The translations under genes and the position numbers were made by a program. Below, piece by piece: positions 11,407 through 19,933 of a stretch of DNA of 49,257 nucleotides; the first letter of the stretch is position 1; every line of letters starts with the position of its first letter. The notes beneath the pieces are model-generated. The model was not told the origin of the DNA, did no database searches, and saw only the letters and a program-made list of their open reading frames with translations. Source of the stretch: Priestia aryabhattai B8W22 (GTDB taxonomy: Bacteria > Bacillota > Bacilli > Bacillales > Bacillaceae_H). The stretch lies in NCBI RefSeq assembly GCF_000956595.1, contig NZ_JYOO01000036.1:1-49257 (forward strand). The letters are read 5' to 3'.

Positions 11407-12783
11407 CTACTTATAGTATAAAATAACATATCTGGACTTATGTGTATGCAGTTCATAAGCAGATTTTTTCAAACCAGGTAGCCACAAAATAGTTCCTTGG
11501 CTATCTTCCACTACCGGCCAATGATCTCTGAAGTGTAAAGGGATTTTTTCATCGATAAAAATATCCTTTACTTTTTTATGTCCCTTCATGCCCTTTACTC
11601 GCATTTTATCACCATTTTTTCGTGTCCTTACCTTTAATGATTGTAAATCGTGAGCTTCATCTAAAAGAAAAACATCGTTTCCTTTTATATCTTCGACTTT
11701 ATTATGTATTTCACAAATAAGCTGGTGACCATTTGGAAGCTCGACGACCCCTGGAATCGGAACAATAAATTCATATGGCTCGATGTTCCCCTCATTAAAG
11801 GTGAAAAGACAGTCGTTGTAAGATCGGATAATGCGTAAACCATTTGGAAAGTCAAGCGTCCCAGACGGTTTGTCACTTTCACAAAATCCTACTAACGTGT
11901 CAACATGCGCTGAGGAAAGGGTTGGAGGAATTTCTTTATAGAGATAGTTTAATATTAGTTGAATACCACGCCTTTGTAAAGGCTTGCGTATCCTTAGAAA
12001 ACAATCTCTATCAATGAGAATTTCATTTTGCAATTTCTTTCTCATTACTTTATTCATCACATCGGTCGTTAATTCCTCTAAGTATGCTTGATCTTCATGC
12101 AAGTTCTCGCTAAATTGTTGAAATTTTTCATGTACAGCGGCGTTTTCTTGCTTTAAAAATGGCAAAACGTAATGACGAAACCGATTTCTCGTGTACGAGT
12201 CTTTCTCATTACTCGGATCAATTCGAGGTGTAAGCCCATGTAGCTTACAGTAGCGATTGATTTCTTCTTTCGTTACGGCTAGGAACGGCCTAATAATAAA
12301 TCCATCCCCATATGGCCGCTTGGGCTGCATCCCTGCGTATCCATTCATCGTACTACCTCGAACCATTCGCATTAACATCGTTTCAATTTGATCATCTCCG
12401 TGATGTCCTAATGCAAGAAGATTTGCTTTGTGCTTTTTCATAACATGAGTAAAAAACGTATAGCGGCATTCTCTGGCAGCTACTTGAGAAGATAACTTTC
12501 TTTCCTTCTGATAGGCAGTAACATCAATCTGCTTCGCTTCACATTTAATATTCAATTGTTTGCAGTAGTTCTGCACATATTCCATATCTTGCTGTGACTC
12601 TTTGCCCCGGAACATATGATCAACATGAGCAGCAATAATCGTAAGAGATTTTTGCTCTTTCAGACTCCATAAGAAATGCAGCAGTGCTAAAGAATCAGGA
12701 CCACCAGAAATACCTACAATCACCGTAGAGCCTGCGGATAATAACTGATGTTTTGTCATAAAATTGTTCACTTGCTTTTCCAT
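11407..12783 (-). CDS. tilS: tRNA(Ile)-lysidine synthase
   Basis: Modifies C34 of the CAU-anticodon tRNA-Ile to lysidine so that it reads AUA. The PP-loop ATPase motif SGGPDS is at 26-31, followed by the N-type ATPase domain (to about 210), a linker domain and the C-terminal TilS domain (TRKNGDKMRVKGMKGHKKVKDIFID region). The 458 residues are typical. It is the first gene of tilS-hprT. Confidence 0.96.
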   Translation of the reverse strand: MEKQVNNFMTKHQLLSAGSTVIVGISGGPDSLALLHFLWSLKEQKSLTIIAAHVDHMFRGKESQQDMEYVQNYCKQLNIKCEAKQIDVTAYQKERKLSSQVAARECRYTFFTHVMKKHKANLLALGHHGDDQIETMLMRMVRGSTMNGYAGMQPKRPYGDGFIIRPFLAVTKEEINRYCKLHGLTPRIDPSNEKDSYTRNRFRHYVLPFLKQENAAVHEKFQQFSENLHEDQAYLEELTTDVMNKVMRKKLQNEILIDRDCFLRIRKPLQRRGIQLILNYLYKEIPPTLSSAHVDTLVGFCESDKPSGTLDFPNGLRIIRSYNDCLFTFNEGNIEPYEFIVPIPGVVELPNGHQLICEIHNKVEDIKGNDVFLLDEAHDLQSLKVRTRKNGDKMRVKGMKGHKKVKDIFIDEKIPLHFRDHWPVVEDSQGTILWLPGLKKSAYELHTHKSRYVILYYK

Positions 12784-12879
12784 AGGAATGACTCATCCTT
12801 ATAATGTACACGCAATAATGTATCATTAATTTACTTTATACGAATGACTATAAGGAAAGTTTCACAATTTCTCCAAACT

Positions 12880-13845
12880 TTATAGCACTTGAATAAATAG
12901 ATACAAAATATAAATCAACATTACAGACGTACAAAGTAGTAGCGTCTCTAACACGTGAGAACGCTTCTTCTTTACTTTAACACGAGGGGCAGACGGTTGA
13001 CGAACGTTTTGAGGCTTTGTTCCTCTACTTTTTGCCCCTCTTCTTTTTTCGACCGATAACACCTCTGTTTTCATTTCTTTAGCTGACTTATACTTTCCCG
13101 TAACCGCTTGATACAAAACATCTCCGAAAGGTTCTAACTGCTTTGTTGTTAATATAAATTGTTTTAATTGTTCAGCCGGTTTGTCTGTTTTATTAATTCG
13201 CTTGCCATAAGCTGCGTGAATCAAAACCATGGATACAGCAAACAAATCATAGGTCGGTTCTGCTTTTCGGGAGCCAAGCCCCCAGTGCGCTCGATCATAA
13301 AAGTCGGTAAATTCTTTGATTGACCGCCCTTGCAGAGTTGTTCCTCCGACGTCAATCCATCGAACTTTTACGGGGTTAGATGTTACGACCAGGTTTTCTG
13401 GTTTTAAATCGCCAAATACCCACCCTTCTTCATGAAGGTTTTCTAAGTCTGTTAAGAGCTGACTTGCAAATACTTGCAGCCATTCTGTCCCTCTTGTTGA
13501 GATAAAAGAAAGGAGAGGCTGCCCTTTCACATACTCCATTACATAGAAAGAAAGAGCGTGAGAACCATAGCTCCAATCATCTACATCCAGCAAGCGCGGT
13601 CCTAGCACTTTGTCTTTGACTTGAGACAACTTTTTTAATACATTCACTTCTGCTGTAACGGACATGTTGGAAAAGCTTATTTTTAACGCCGCTAGCGTTC
13701 CGTTGACTAATTGAACCAAGTAGACAACTCCGGTGGCTCCCACGCCTAATTTCTCAAGAATTTTATAATGGACGTGATGCCATTTTCCTTGAATTTCTGT
13801 TCCCGGAGATAGGTTACATACCTGATTCTTCAATGTATTGTTCAT
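12880..13845 (-). CDS. yabT: Sporulation-linked Ser/Thr protein kinase YabT
   Basis: Bacterial Hanks-type kinase; in B. subtilis YabT is expressed in sporulation, binds DNA and phosphorylates RecA. The glycine-rich loop is LGVGATGVVYLV, the VAIK-like lysine is in ALKIS, and the catalytic loop reads GDLKPENLV with no upstream His-Arg. The metal-binding motif is DVG instead of DFG. A basic stretch (about 268-300, many Lys/Arg) precedes one C-terminal transmembrane helix, matching the DNA-binding plus anchor layout of the family. The start overlaps the end of yabS by 32 bp, implying coupling. The product has 321 residues. Confidence 0.88.
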   Translation of the reverse strand: MNNTLKNQVCNLSPGTEIQGKWHHVHYKILEKLGVGATGVVYLVQLVNGTLAALKISFSNMSVTAEVNVLKKLSQVKDKVLGPRLLDVDDWSYGSHALSFYVMEYVKGQPLLSFISTRGTEWLQVFASQLLTDLENLHEEGWVFGDLKPENLVVTSNPVKVRWIDVGGTTLQGRSIKEFTDFYDRAHWGLGSRKAEPTYDLFAVSMVLIHAAYGKRINKTDKPAEQLKQFILTTKQLEPFGDVLYQAVTGKYKSAKEMKTEVLSVEKRRGAKSRGTKPQNVRQPSAPRVKVKKKRSHVLETLLLCTSVMLIYILYLFIQVL

Positions 13846-14554
13846 TATTTTTTAACAACCCTCTCAATGAGCGCTTTTTGGTGAAATAATGAGTAGCCTC
13901 TTTGATAGCCGGTCCAGTAGGCGTAATACCTCCTGCTGTTAGTTTTGGAAAAATCGTTGAAAGCGACTCTAATCTTGGATTCCAGTCCATTAGCTTCTCT
14001 ACATCTTTCTTTTTCCCAGGAAATAAAAAGATTGAAAATTGATTATGCCCCATGCGAGCATTCAAGCTTAACGATAAATCTAACAGCGACTCCTTTACAG
14101 TAGGAAGCTTATTTTTCATACTTCCGCTCATGTCAACTAAAATAAGAATCTCTAAGTCAACCGTTTCCCCAAGTTCATCAACAACTTCCATGATTTCTCC
14201 TCGCTTCTCAGGAGATAACTCTTCTAATCTTGAATTAGAGGAACCTAGAATTTGCTGAAGTTCTTTATTTACAACACCTTGAAGTGTTTGCGTCATTGCC
14301 TGCCTTGTAACCATTTGAACAGTTTGAGACAGCTGTTTTACGTAAACAATTTGGCTAACGCCACCGCCTGACATAGCAATGCCTTCTATTTCATTCGTGC
14401 TTTGCTCATCAATTGTGTCCTCTTCCATCACACCAATAACGTTTACACTAATCCCTTGTTCTTTAGCTAGTGCTGCCATTGCTACCGGATCTTCACCTGT
14501 ATTCGAACCACCGTCTGTAATTACCAACATCTGTTTCAATGTACCTTTTTTCAT
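13814..14554 (-). CDS. yabS: VWA-domain protein YabS
   Basis: 246-residue protein with von Willebrand factor A character: a MIDAS-like DMSGSMKN about residue 140 followed by conserved Thr/Asp positions. An N-terminal segment reads VITDGGSNTGEDPVAMAALAKEQ and resembles the end of a second VWA-type fold. Function is unknown in B. subtilis, where it is expressed in sporulation between spoIIE and yabT, exactly as here. A strong GAGGAGGGG ribosome site precedes ATG 14554. It overlaps yabT. Confidence 0.85.
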   Translation of the reverse strand: MKKGTLKQMLVITDGGSNTGEDPVAMAALAKEQGISVNVIGVMEEDTIDEQSTNEIEGIAMSGGGVSQIVYVKQLSQTVQMVTRQAMTQTLQGVVNKELQQILGSSNSRLEELSPEKRGEIMEVVDELGETVDLEILILVDMSGSMKNKLPTVKESLLDLSLSLNARMGHNQFSIFLFPGKKKDVEKLMDWNPRLESLSTIFPKLTAGGITPTGPAIKEATHYFTKKRSLRGLLKNNEQYIEESGM

Positions 14555-14625
14555 AAAAAAATCCCCTCCTCATTATCAGTATTAACATGATAGACGAGGA
14601 GGAGATAAAATATACTTCTATCTAA

Positions 14626-17103
14626 CTATTGTGCTTTTTTACGATAAGCGTAAGAAGGAATCGATGACCATTTCGGGGTATTGTGCTGAAGTTTGGCCAC
14701 AACTACCGTCATATCATCTTCAATTAAACCTGATTTTGTTCGAATAACTTCTTCCATAATTAAGTCTGCAATTTCTTGTGGATCATTTGTTTGAAGCTCG
14801 CCAATTTTTCGCTTCATCCACATTTCGTAGTTCTCAACGTGTTTCGGTCCTTCAAATACGCCGTCACTCATCATAATTAATAAGTCTTCCGCCTTCATTT
14901 GTTCATTCACAACATCTACTTCAAATTCTTCGATAATCCCCATTGGCAAATTGCTTGCCTGTATTTTAATAACCTTATCTCCGCGTTTGATGAAGCTTGG
15001 CGTGGAACCGATTTTCAAGAAATTTACATTAGCATCTTGTAAATCAATCATCGCTAAATCTAAGGTAGAAAAGATCTCATCGTTTGTACGCAGCGATAAA
15101 ATAGAGTTAATCGATTTAATTGCAATTGTCTCTTCTATTCCTGTTTGTAAAATTTGTTTTAACAGCTGAAGCGTTTCGCTGCTTTCATAGTGGGCACGCT
15201 CTCCATTTCCCATGCCATCACTAATAGCTAATGCATACTTACCGGCGTTTAGCTCAATCATGGAATAGCTGTCACCGGATACAAACCCTCCGCCTTTAGC
15301 AGCGTGTGCTACGCCTGTATCAACAACGTATGCTTTTGTACAGCCAAACGAAACGTGGCAATAGCCTTGAGGATATTTAGCACATTCTTCGTTCTTTACT
15401 ACGATACTTTCACCTAAAATATCTGTAAGCATTGGCGCAATAATTTTCTCGCATTCTCCTCTTCCGTGACAATATGGCACCCACATTTCAATATCTACAT
15501 TTCCAGGTTCTAAGCTATAAATTTCAATTTGATTGATTTCCATCCCAAAGTTACGAAGAGCTTCTAAAATCTGTTCTTCTTGTACATTTAAATTTTCTCG
15601 CTCTCGCTTAATTTCTTTTGCAAAATTCCCCATGACTTCAGAGACACCGTGAAGCTGTTCTGCTACAATCCTTCTACTTTCTTGAATTTGGGCTTTTAAG
15701 TGCTGATTGGCTTTAAAATACGTCAGTTCATGCTCAATCACATCGATGACTTTTTTCGATTTCACACAATGTTTGTCCATCTCTCGAATTAGCCTTGGAT
15801 TTTGTTCAAGAGTACCATTATCAACTTCAAGCATAATTTCCTTCATATATTCATAGGTTGTATCAAACTGCTGTGCCCAACATTGTTCTTTTTTAAAACA
15901 AAACTGGCACGTCCTTTCGGTAACGCTGCTTAAGAAATAATCAACTTCTTTATCCGCGCTTGGCTTTTCATCATAAAATCCATTTTGCGTAAAGCTTTTG
16001 GAAAGTGCTTGAAAAACATTTGAGAACTGTTCTACGCGATTCGCTGTTACATCTCGGATCTTACGCACGTACTGCTGTTGTTCAAGCATATTTTCAGATG
16101 TCCCTGGTACTAGTTTACTTAAGTTTTTCAACACAAAAGATGGGGTTAATAAAAATAGGACAACGGCCGTCAGTGATTCATACAAATTAGTCGTCAATCC
16201 TTGATCTGCCTGAGCATATAGGCCAATTAGCAATGAGCCAACAACCAGCCCCAGAGCTGCTCCTAGCTTTTTACCGTCTTTTAAAAGTCCTCCAAGCAAG
16301 CCAGAGAAAGCGAGTAAACTCATTTCATACAAACTAGAAACGTTCGCGAAACTTAAAATTAAACCGGTTACGACCCCTACCGTAGCTCCTATCGTAGGGC
16401 CAGATACAAACGCAAAAACTAATACTAAGTAACGAGATAATATATGTTCAGCGGAAAGGCCGTAAATCATCCACCCTATTGTCCCCGTCATAACAGATGC
16501 CAACAAAATAATAAGAGAAATCACTTCTTCTGTTTTTAATGATTGTTTTCGCTTTCGGTATGAAATTAAAGGCACGCTTTGTAAGAAAATCATTGTTAAG
16601 ATAAAGCTCAACCCTGCTTCTACTGCCACAAATGTAAAATCATACATGGTGAATTCCTTGGTAAACACATAAAAAATAGTTAGTTTTGTAAGTAACATCG
16701 CGGTAAATACAGTAAATGGCAGCTTCTTTAACGGATCCATTGTCAGTATGCCGCTAAATCGATGAATTAGTAAGAAAACAAATAGTGTAGCAAATACGGT
16801 ACCTCCATTTTGAATGGAAACACTAAATGCCCCTGCCAATACGGCTAAACTTGCTAACGGTGCTTTTTCTTTCTTTATAGCCATTACGGCTGCAAAGAAT
16901 GGCAAAGCAAATGGCATGATTTTCATTAAAATTAACGCTCGTCCTAATAAAAAACCTACGACTAGCAGCAATAATCCCCATTGAAATAACACCTTTTCCG
17001 TTTTCATACCCGCCTTTGTAAATACACGGGACATTTCTAATCTAGTTCGGTTAAATACCGCCTCTGTTGTTGGACTTGCAAAATCTCTTTCCGTCTTTTG
17101 CAT
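14626..17103 (-). CDS. spoIIE: Stage II sporulation phosphatase SpoIIE
   Basis: Membrane PP2C phosphatase that dephosphorylates SpoIIAA-P to activate sigma-F in the forespore and localises to the polar septum with FtsZ. The N-terminal third (about 40-330) has roughly ten hydrophobic segments. A central regulatory and FtsZ-binding region follows, then a C-terminal PPM/PP2C domain (about 590-800) with AISDGMGNG and MMSDGVFEG metal-binding aspartates. The 825 residues match B. subtilis (827). Expression is expected from the Spo0A-type promoter at 17137-17169. Confidence 0.97.
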   Translation of the reverse strand: MQKTERDFASPTTEAVFNRTRLEMSRVFTKAGMKTEKVLFQWGLLLLVVGFLLGRALILMKIMPFALPFFAAVMAIKKEKAPLASLAVLAGAFSVSIQNGGTVFATLFVFLLIHRFSGILTMDPLKKLPFTVFTAMLLTKLTIFYVFTKEFTMYDFTFVAVEAGLSFILTMIFLQSVPLISYRKRKQSLKTEEVISLIILLASVMTGTIGWMIYGLSAEHILSRYLVLVFAFVSGPTIGATVGVVTGLILSFANVSSLYEMSLLAFSGLLGGLLKDGKKLGAALGLVVGSLLIGLYAQADQGLTTNLYESLTAVVLFLLTPSFVLKNLSKLVPGTSENMLEQQQYVRKIRDVTANRVEQFSNVFQALSKSFTQNGFYDEKPSADKEVDYFLSSVTERTCQFCFKKEQCWAQQFDTTYEYMKEIMLEVDNGTLEQNPRLIREMDKHCVKSKKVIDVIEHELTYFKANQHLKAQIQESRRIVAEQLHGVSEVMGNFAKEIKRERENLNVQEEQILEALRNFGMEINQIEIYSLEPGNVDIEMWVPYCHGRGECEKIIAPMLTDILGESIVVKNEECAKYPQGYCHVSFGCTKAYVVDTGVAHAAKGGGFVSGDSYSMIELNAGKYALAISDGMGNGERAHYESSETLQLLKQILQTGIEETIAIKSINSILSLRTNDEIFSTLDLAMIDLQDANVNFLKIGSTPSFIKRGDKVIKIQASNLPMGIIEEFEVDVVNEQMKAEDLLIMMSDGVFEGPKHVENYEMWMKRKIGELQTNDPQEIADLIMEEVIRTKSGLIEDDMTVVVAKLQHNTPKWSSIPSYAYRKKAQ

Positions 17104-17136
17104 TCTCCCACCACCCGCTAATTATACTTATTCGTT

Positions 17137-17169
17137 ATTATATCGCGGCGAAAGGTGAAATTTTGTCAA
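17137..17169 (-). promoter_or_regulatory. spoIIE promoter with 21-bp spacer
   Basis: Perfect TTGACA (17164-17169) and perfect TATAAT (17137-17142) are separated by 21 bp, not 17. This abnormal spacing is the known hallmark of the Spo0A-activated sigma-A promoter of spoIIE in B. subtilis. The 312-bp gap from spoIIE to the tRNAs holds this promoter, the Spo0A-like box at 17196 and the tRNA promoter; nothing else was recognised. Confidence 0.9.
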
Positions 17170-17195
17170 ACGGACTAGCAAAATACCTATAATCG

Positions 17196-17203
17196 TTCGA
17201 CTA
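17196..17203 (-). promoter_or_regulatory. Candidate Spo0A box upstream of spoIIE
   Basis: TAGTCGAA on the minus strand matches the Spo0A box TTGTCGAA at 7 of 8 positions. It lies about 27 bp upstream of the spoIIE -35, where activator sites are expected. Confidence 0.55.
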
Positions 17204-17357
17204 TTTTCTAGTATTATATTGAAAACTATACAAAAAGATGTACAATCTTACATGGCGATTTAAAAAATATGAGAGATACTGTTCGCCTAAGAGAAAGCCT
17301 ATGCTCATCATTCTTTTTTAAAAGCAAATAAAAGTCTATAATAATATAAAAAAGTTA

Positions 17358-17386
17358 TTGACAATAACCTTACTTTTTTATATTAT
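17358..17386 (+). promoter_or_regulatory. Sigma-A promoter of the tRNA pair
   Basis: TTGACA (17358-17363), 17-bp spacer, TATTAT (17381-17386), about 28 bp before the tRNA-Met 5' end. It is divergent from the spoIIE promoter. Confidence 0.75.
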
Positions 17387-17414
17387 TATAAATGTCTTTT
17401 AGAGAACGTATAAT

Positions 17415-17488
17415 GGCGGTGTAGCTCAGCTGGCTAGAGCGTACGGTTCATACCCGTGAGGTCGGGGGTTCGATCCCCTCCGCCGCTA
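17415..17488 (+). tRNA. tRNA-Met (anticodon CAT)
   Basis: Full cloverleaf: acceptor GGCGGTG with CGCCGCT, D-arm GCTCAGCTGGCTAGAGC, anticodon loop with CAT at about 17449-17451, T-arm with TTCGATC, discriminator A at 17488. The next bases are CTC, so the CCA tail is not encoded. The acceptor starts with a G-T pair, so it looks like the elongator and not the initiator, which has a mismatch there. It is on the strand opposite to its protein-coding neighbours. Confidence 0.95.
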
Positions 17489-17498
17489 CTCGAATAAC

Positions 17499-17570
17499 GG
17501 CCCGTTGGTCAAGCGGTTAAGACACCGCCCTTTCACGGCGGTAACACGGGTTCGAATCCCGTACGGGTCA
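17499..17570 (+). tRNA. tRNA-Glu (anticodon TTC)
   Basis: Cloverleaf with acceptor GGCCCGT pairing to ACGGGTC, anticodon TTC in the CCTTTCACG loop, T-arm GGGTTCGAATCCC and discriminator A at 17570. CCA is not encoded (TCA follows). It starts 10 bp after tRNA-Met. The Met-Glu pair between yabR and spoIIE also exists in B. subtilis. Confidence 0.95.
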
Positions 17571-17572
17571 TC

Positions 17573-17606
17573 AAAAAGCATGTACAATAGTACATGCTTT
17601 TTTTCT
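17573..17606 (+). terminator. Terminator of the tRNA unit
   Basis: AAAAAGCATGTAC, 4-nt loop and GTACATGC are followed by a run of T. It begins directly after tRNA-Glu. Confidence 0.9.
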
Positions 17607-17625
17607 ACTCTTTTTTACATATAAA

Positions 17626-17653
17626 AAAGCACCTTTTAGATAAAAGGTGCTTT
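17626..17653 (-). terminator. yabR terminator
   Basis: AAAGCACCTTTTA paired with its complement around a short loop, followed by TTTTTTAT on the minus strand. It faces the tRNA terminator: the yabR unit and the tRNAs converge here. Confidence 0.85.
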
Positions 17654-17689
17654 CCAAAAACTCGCTATCTATTTGATATAAGCAGCAAG

Positions 17690-18157
17690 TTAACCGCGTT
17701 TTGCACCGCGTCCACCGCGTTTTGATTCGGTATGGCGTTTTAGGGAAGATAAACGTTCTTCACTGTCTTTTAAGAAACGATTCATTTTTTGTTCGAATGT
17801 TTCTTTTGTACGGAAATCATTACCGCCACCACGATTGTTATTACGTTGTGGGCGTGAATCACGTGGACGGTCTGAGCGTGGCGCTCTTGCAGGACGCTCT
17901 GGTCTTTCTGGACGTTCTGGTTTGTCTACCGCTTTCTTAATTGAAAGACCAATTTTACCATCTTTCTCAACGTTAATTACTTTGACTTCAACTTCGTCGC
18001 CCACTTTTAAATGGTCGTTAATGTCCTTTACGTAATTATCAGCTACTTCACTGATATGAACCAAGCCTGTTGAACCTCCTGGTAGCTCAACAAAAGCTCC
18101 AAAGTTCGTAATACCTGTTACCTTTCCCTGTAACTTGCTGCCTACTTCGATTGACAT
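17690..18157 (-). CDS. yabR: S1-domain RNA-binding protein YabR
   Basis: N-terminal S1 RNA-binding domain (about residues 1-75: GSKLQGKVTGITNFGAFVELPGG, HISEVADNYV, VKVINVEKDGKIGLSIKK), similar to the polynucleotide phosphorylase S1 repeat. It continues into a low-complexity basic region with repeated RPER, Pro/Arg and Asn/Gly-rich stretches (about 78-115). The C-terminus has FRTKETFEQKMNRFLKDSEERL. At 155 residues it is longer than B. subtilis YabR (about 128), mainly in the low-complexity part. Precise function unknown; a general-stress/S1 protein is the usual annotation. Confidence 0.88.
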   Translation of the reverse strand: MSIEVGSKLQGKVTGITNFGAFVELPGGSTGLVHISEVADNYVKDINDHLKVGDEVEVKVINVEKDGKIGLSIKKAVDKPERPERPERPARAPRSDRPRDSRPQRNNNRGGGNDFRTKETFEQKMNRFLKDSEERLSSLKRHTESKRGGRGAKRG

Positions 18158-18245
18158 AAAAAAAATGCTCCTCCTTAAATGATAAAAGAAATCAATTTAT
18201 TATATTATACAAAAAGCAAAAATACACTGTCAACGAACCATACGT

Positions 18246-18617
18246 TTAGTCTTTTTTTACATTAAAGATAATTTCCCCGTCTTCTGATAAAAAATAATCT
18301 CTGCGGGCAATCTTTTTAATATAATCATCGTCATTTAACTTGACGATTTCACCTTTTAACTGTTTTTGCTTGCTTTGTAATTTTGTCAGCTGCTGTTCTA
18401 ATTTCACCTTCTCAGCTTTTTTGTTCTCAATAGCTGAGGTTTGCGTAATTAAAGCTGATACCATCAATCCACCAATGATTAAGGCCAACACTCCGAAAAC
18501 AGTCAAACGCCTAATTAAACCGATACGCTTTCGATCTGTATTTTGTTTAATTTGCTCTTGTTTATGGCTATAATCAGTATTTAACTTCGCGACCTTTTTT
18601 TTTCGTATCGCACTCAT
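18246..18617 (-). CDS. divIC: Cell division protein DivIC
   Basis: Bitopic divisome protein that forms a complex with FtsL and DivIB at the septum. The 123-residue protein has a basic cytoplasmic N-terminus, one transmembrane helix (about 35-57), a coiled coil rich in Lys/Glu/Gln (about 62-97) and a conserved C-terminal IKKIARRDYFLSEDGEIIF segment. It begins 4 bp after yabQ ends. Confidence 0.94.
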   Translation of the reverse strand: MSAIRKKKVAKLNTDYSHKQEQIKQNTDRKRIGLIRRLTVFGVLALIIGGLMVSALITQTSAIENKKAEKVKLEQQLTKLQSKQKQLKGEIVKLNDDDYIKKIARRDYFLSEDGEIIFNVKKD

Positions 18618-18621
18618 TGAA

Positions 18622-19245
18622 TTAGTCGTCCCCCTTGTTTTTTAAAGTGTTCACCCATGCAACGACTCTCATTATCATATTCTTTGCACGATTGTAAATT
18701 CCTTCTATATACCGAAAACCCATATGTAAAAATCGTTTTACAGGTTTAGGCAACATTCTCCAAAATACGAAAAGAACCCACCTGGCCGGTACGTAAATAA
18801 GCTTTAGACAGAATACGAGCAGCTTATGAACAGCTCGGTAGATCCCTAAAGCGACTACAAGTAGAATATGAATAAAGAAGCGGATAGGCTTGACCAAAAA
18901 AATATTACTAAGTGTTAAAACACCTCGATATAAACTTAATACGCTCGAGACAGTAAATGTTAATACTTTTAAATACAGTGATTGAAATAAGCTTTGATAC
19001 GCGGCAAAGCCGCAAAACAAAGCAAGAAACGCATACAAACGCAGTTCTCCTTCATTCACTAAAAACAACACATAAAAAATGAGAAGAGCTTGCACCATCC
19101 AAAACAATACGTCATTCACAAATACAAACCATGGGCGTGATTTAGAGCGATTAACAAAGTAACGATAAGTATCGAGAGAAGCACCTAAACCGCTTCCCAT
19201 CGATACCATCGCAAGCATTGTATAGAGCTGAATGTTTAAACTCAT
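18622..19245 (-). CDS. yabQ: Spore cortex protein YabQ (membrane)
   Basis: 207-residue membrane protein with about five hydrophobic segments (roughly 5-22, 40-65, 70-85, 90-105 and 115-145). In B. subtilis YabQ is a sigma-E dependent mother-cell membrane protein needed for spore cortex formation. It overlaps yabP by 4 bp and is 4 bp from divIC, so translation is probably coupled. Confidence 0.9.
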   Translation of the reverse strand: MSLNIQLYTMLAMVSMGSGLGASLDTYRYFVNRSKSRPWFVFVNDVLFWMVQALLIFYVLFLVNEGELRLYAFLALFCGFAAYQSLFQSLYLKVLTFTVSSVLSLYRGVLTLSNIFLVKPIRFFIHILLVVALGIYRAVHKLLVFCLKLIYVPARWVLFVFWRMLPKPVKRFLHMGFRYIEGIYNRAKNMIMRVVAWVNTLKNKGDD

Positions 19246-19547
19246 CGAAACAACTTACTAAAGAATCCTTTAGCCTTCTCCGATTGGTTCTCATCTAAGT
19301 AAACTATATCAAAGATTTTTCCTTTTATCGATACAATTCCTTGATCAACGTCTAAATTTTTCATTTGCAGATTTTGCCCTCTAACTGACAAGAAACCCAT
19401 CACTGTTTCAAGTAAAAATTCCTCATTGTCAAAGCTCTCTACCTGCTTCACACCCGTGATATCTAAGAGACGCCGACCCTTCATCACTAAATCATGATTT
19501 GGAGTATGGTCTTTGTTTGAATTGCTTGTTTCGTAAAATTGGCTCAT
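19242..19547 (-). CDS. yabP: Sporulation protein YabP
   Basis: 101-residue protein of the YabP/YqfC family (RRLLDITGVKQVESFDNEEFLLET and NLQMKNLDVDQGIVSIKG). In B. subtilis it is a mother-cell protein expressed with yabQ from a sigma-E promoter. Upstream I see a TCATATG that could be a sigma-E -35, but no convincing -10, so the promoter is not called. A small hairpin (AAGAGC-GAAT-GCTCTT) lies in the 99-bp gap after rqcP. Confidence 0.92.
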   Translation of the reverse strand: MSQFYETSNSNKDHTPNHDLVMKGRRLLDITGVKQVESFDNEEFLLETVMGFLSVRGQNLQMKNLDVDQGIVSIKGKIFDIVYLDENQSEKAKGFFSKLFR

Positions 19548-19646
19548 ATCTTCATCCCCACCTCATTCATTAAGAGCATTCGCTCTTGTTATCTGTTGTT
19601 TAAAACATATGAATGAGAAAGGTGATTTAGAACAAGCCTTCATCAG

Positions 19647-19913
19647 TTATACTTCAGATGAAATACGCTCTTCTTTGACAATTGAGTACAAATTAGCCGC
19701 TTCTTCTTTTTTAGCTGCTTCTTGAAGAGCCTCTATTTTAACGGTAATTTTCTTCGTACCAAATGTGATGGCTAATTCATCTCCTACTTTCACATTTGTG
19801 CTTGCTTTTGCGACGATACCATTAATCGTAATACGGCCCTTGTCTGATACTTCTTTTGCTAATGTACGGCGCTTAATTAAACGTGATACTTTTAAAAATT
19901 TATCTAACCTCAT
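19647..19913 (-). CDS. rqcP: Ribosome quality control protein RqcP (YabO)
   Basis: S4-domain RNA-binding protein of the Hsp15 family. In B. subtilis RqcP works with RqcH on stalled 50S subunits to add poly-alanine tails. The start is MRLDKFLKVSRLIKRRT (19913), giving 88 residues; a longer in-frame reading adds 17 residues that overlap yabN and lack homology. The S4 fold covers about residues 1-65. It sits 20 bp after yabN. Confidence 0.93.
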   Translation of the reverse strand: MRLDKFLKVSRLIKRRTLAKEVSDKGRITINGIVAKASTNVKVGDELAITFGTKKITVKIEALQEAAKKEEAANLYSIVKEERISSEV

Positions 19914-19933
19914 AATTCCCTCACCTTTCTGTT

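Noticed and set aside
12950-12970. AACACGTGAGA near the yabT 3' end as a parS candidate
   Set aside because: Only the CACGTG core matches; the flanks differ from parS.
17409-17414. TATAAT directly before tRNA-Met
   Set aside because: It abuts the mature 5' end, so a promoter there would start inside the tRNA; the pair at 17358-17386 is better placed.
19548-19646. Sigma-E promoter of yabP
   Set aside because: A TCATATG -35-like box exists, but no -10 close to CATACAAT at proper spacing.
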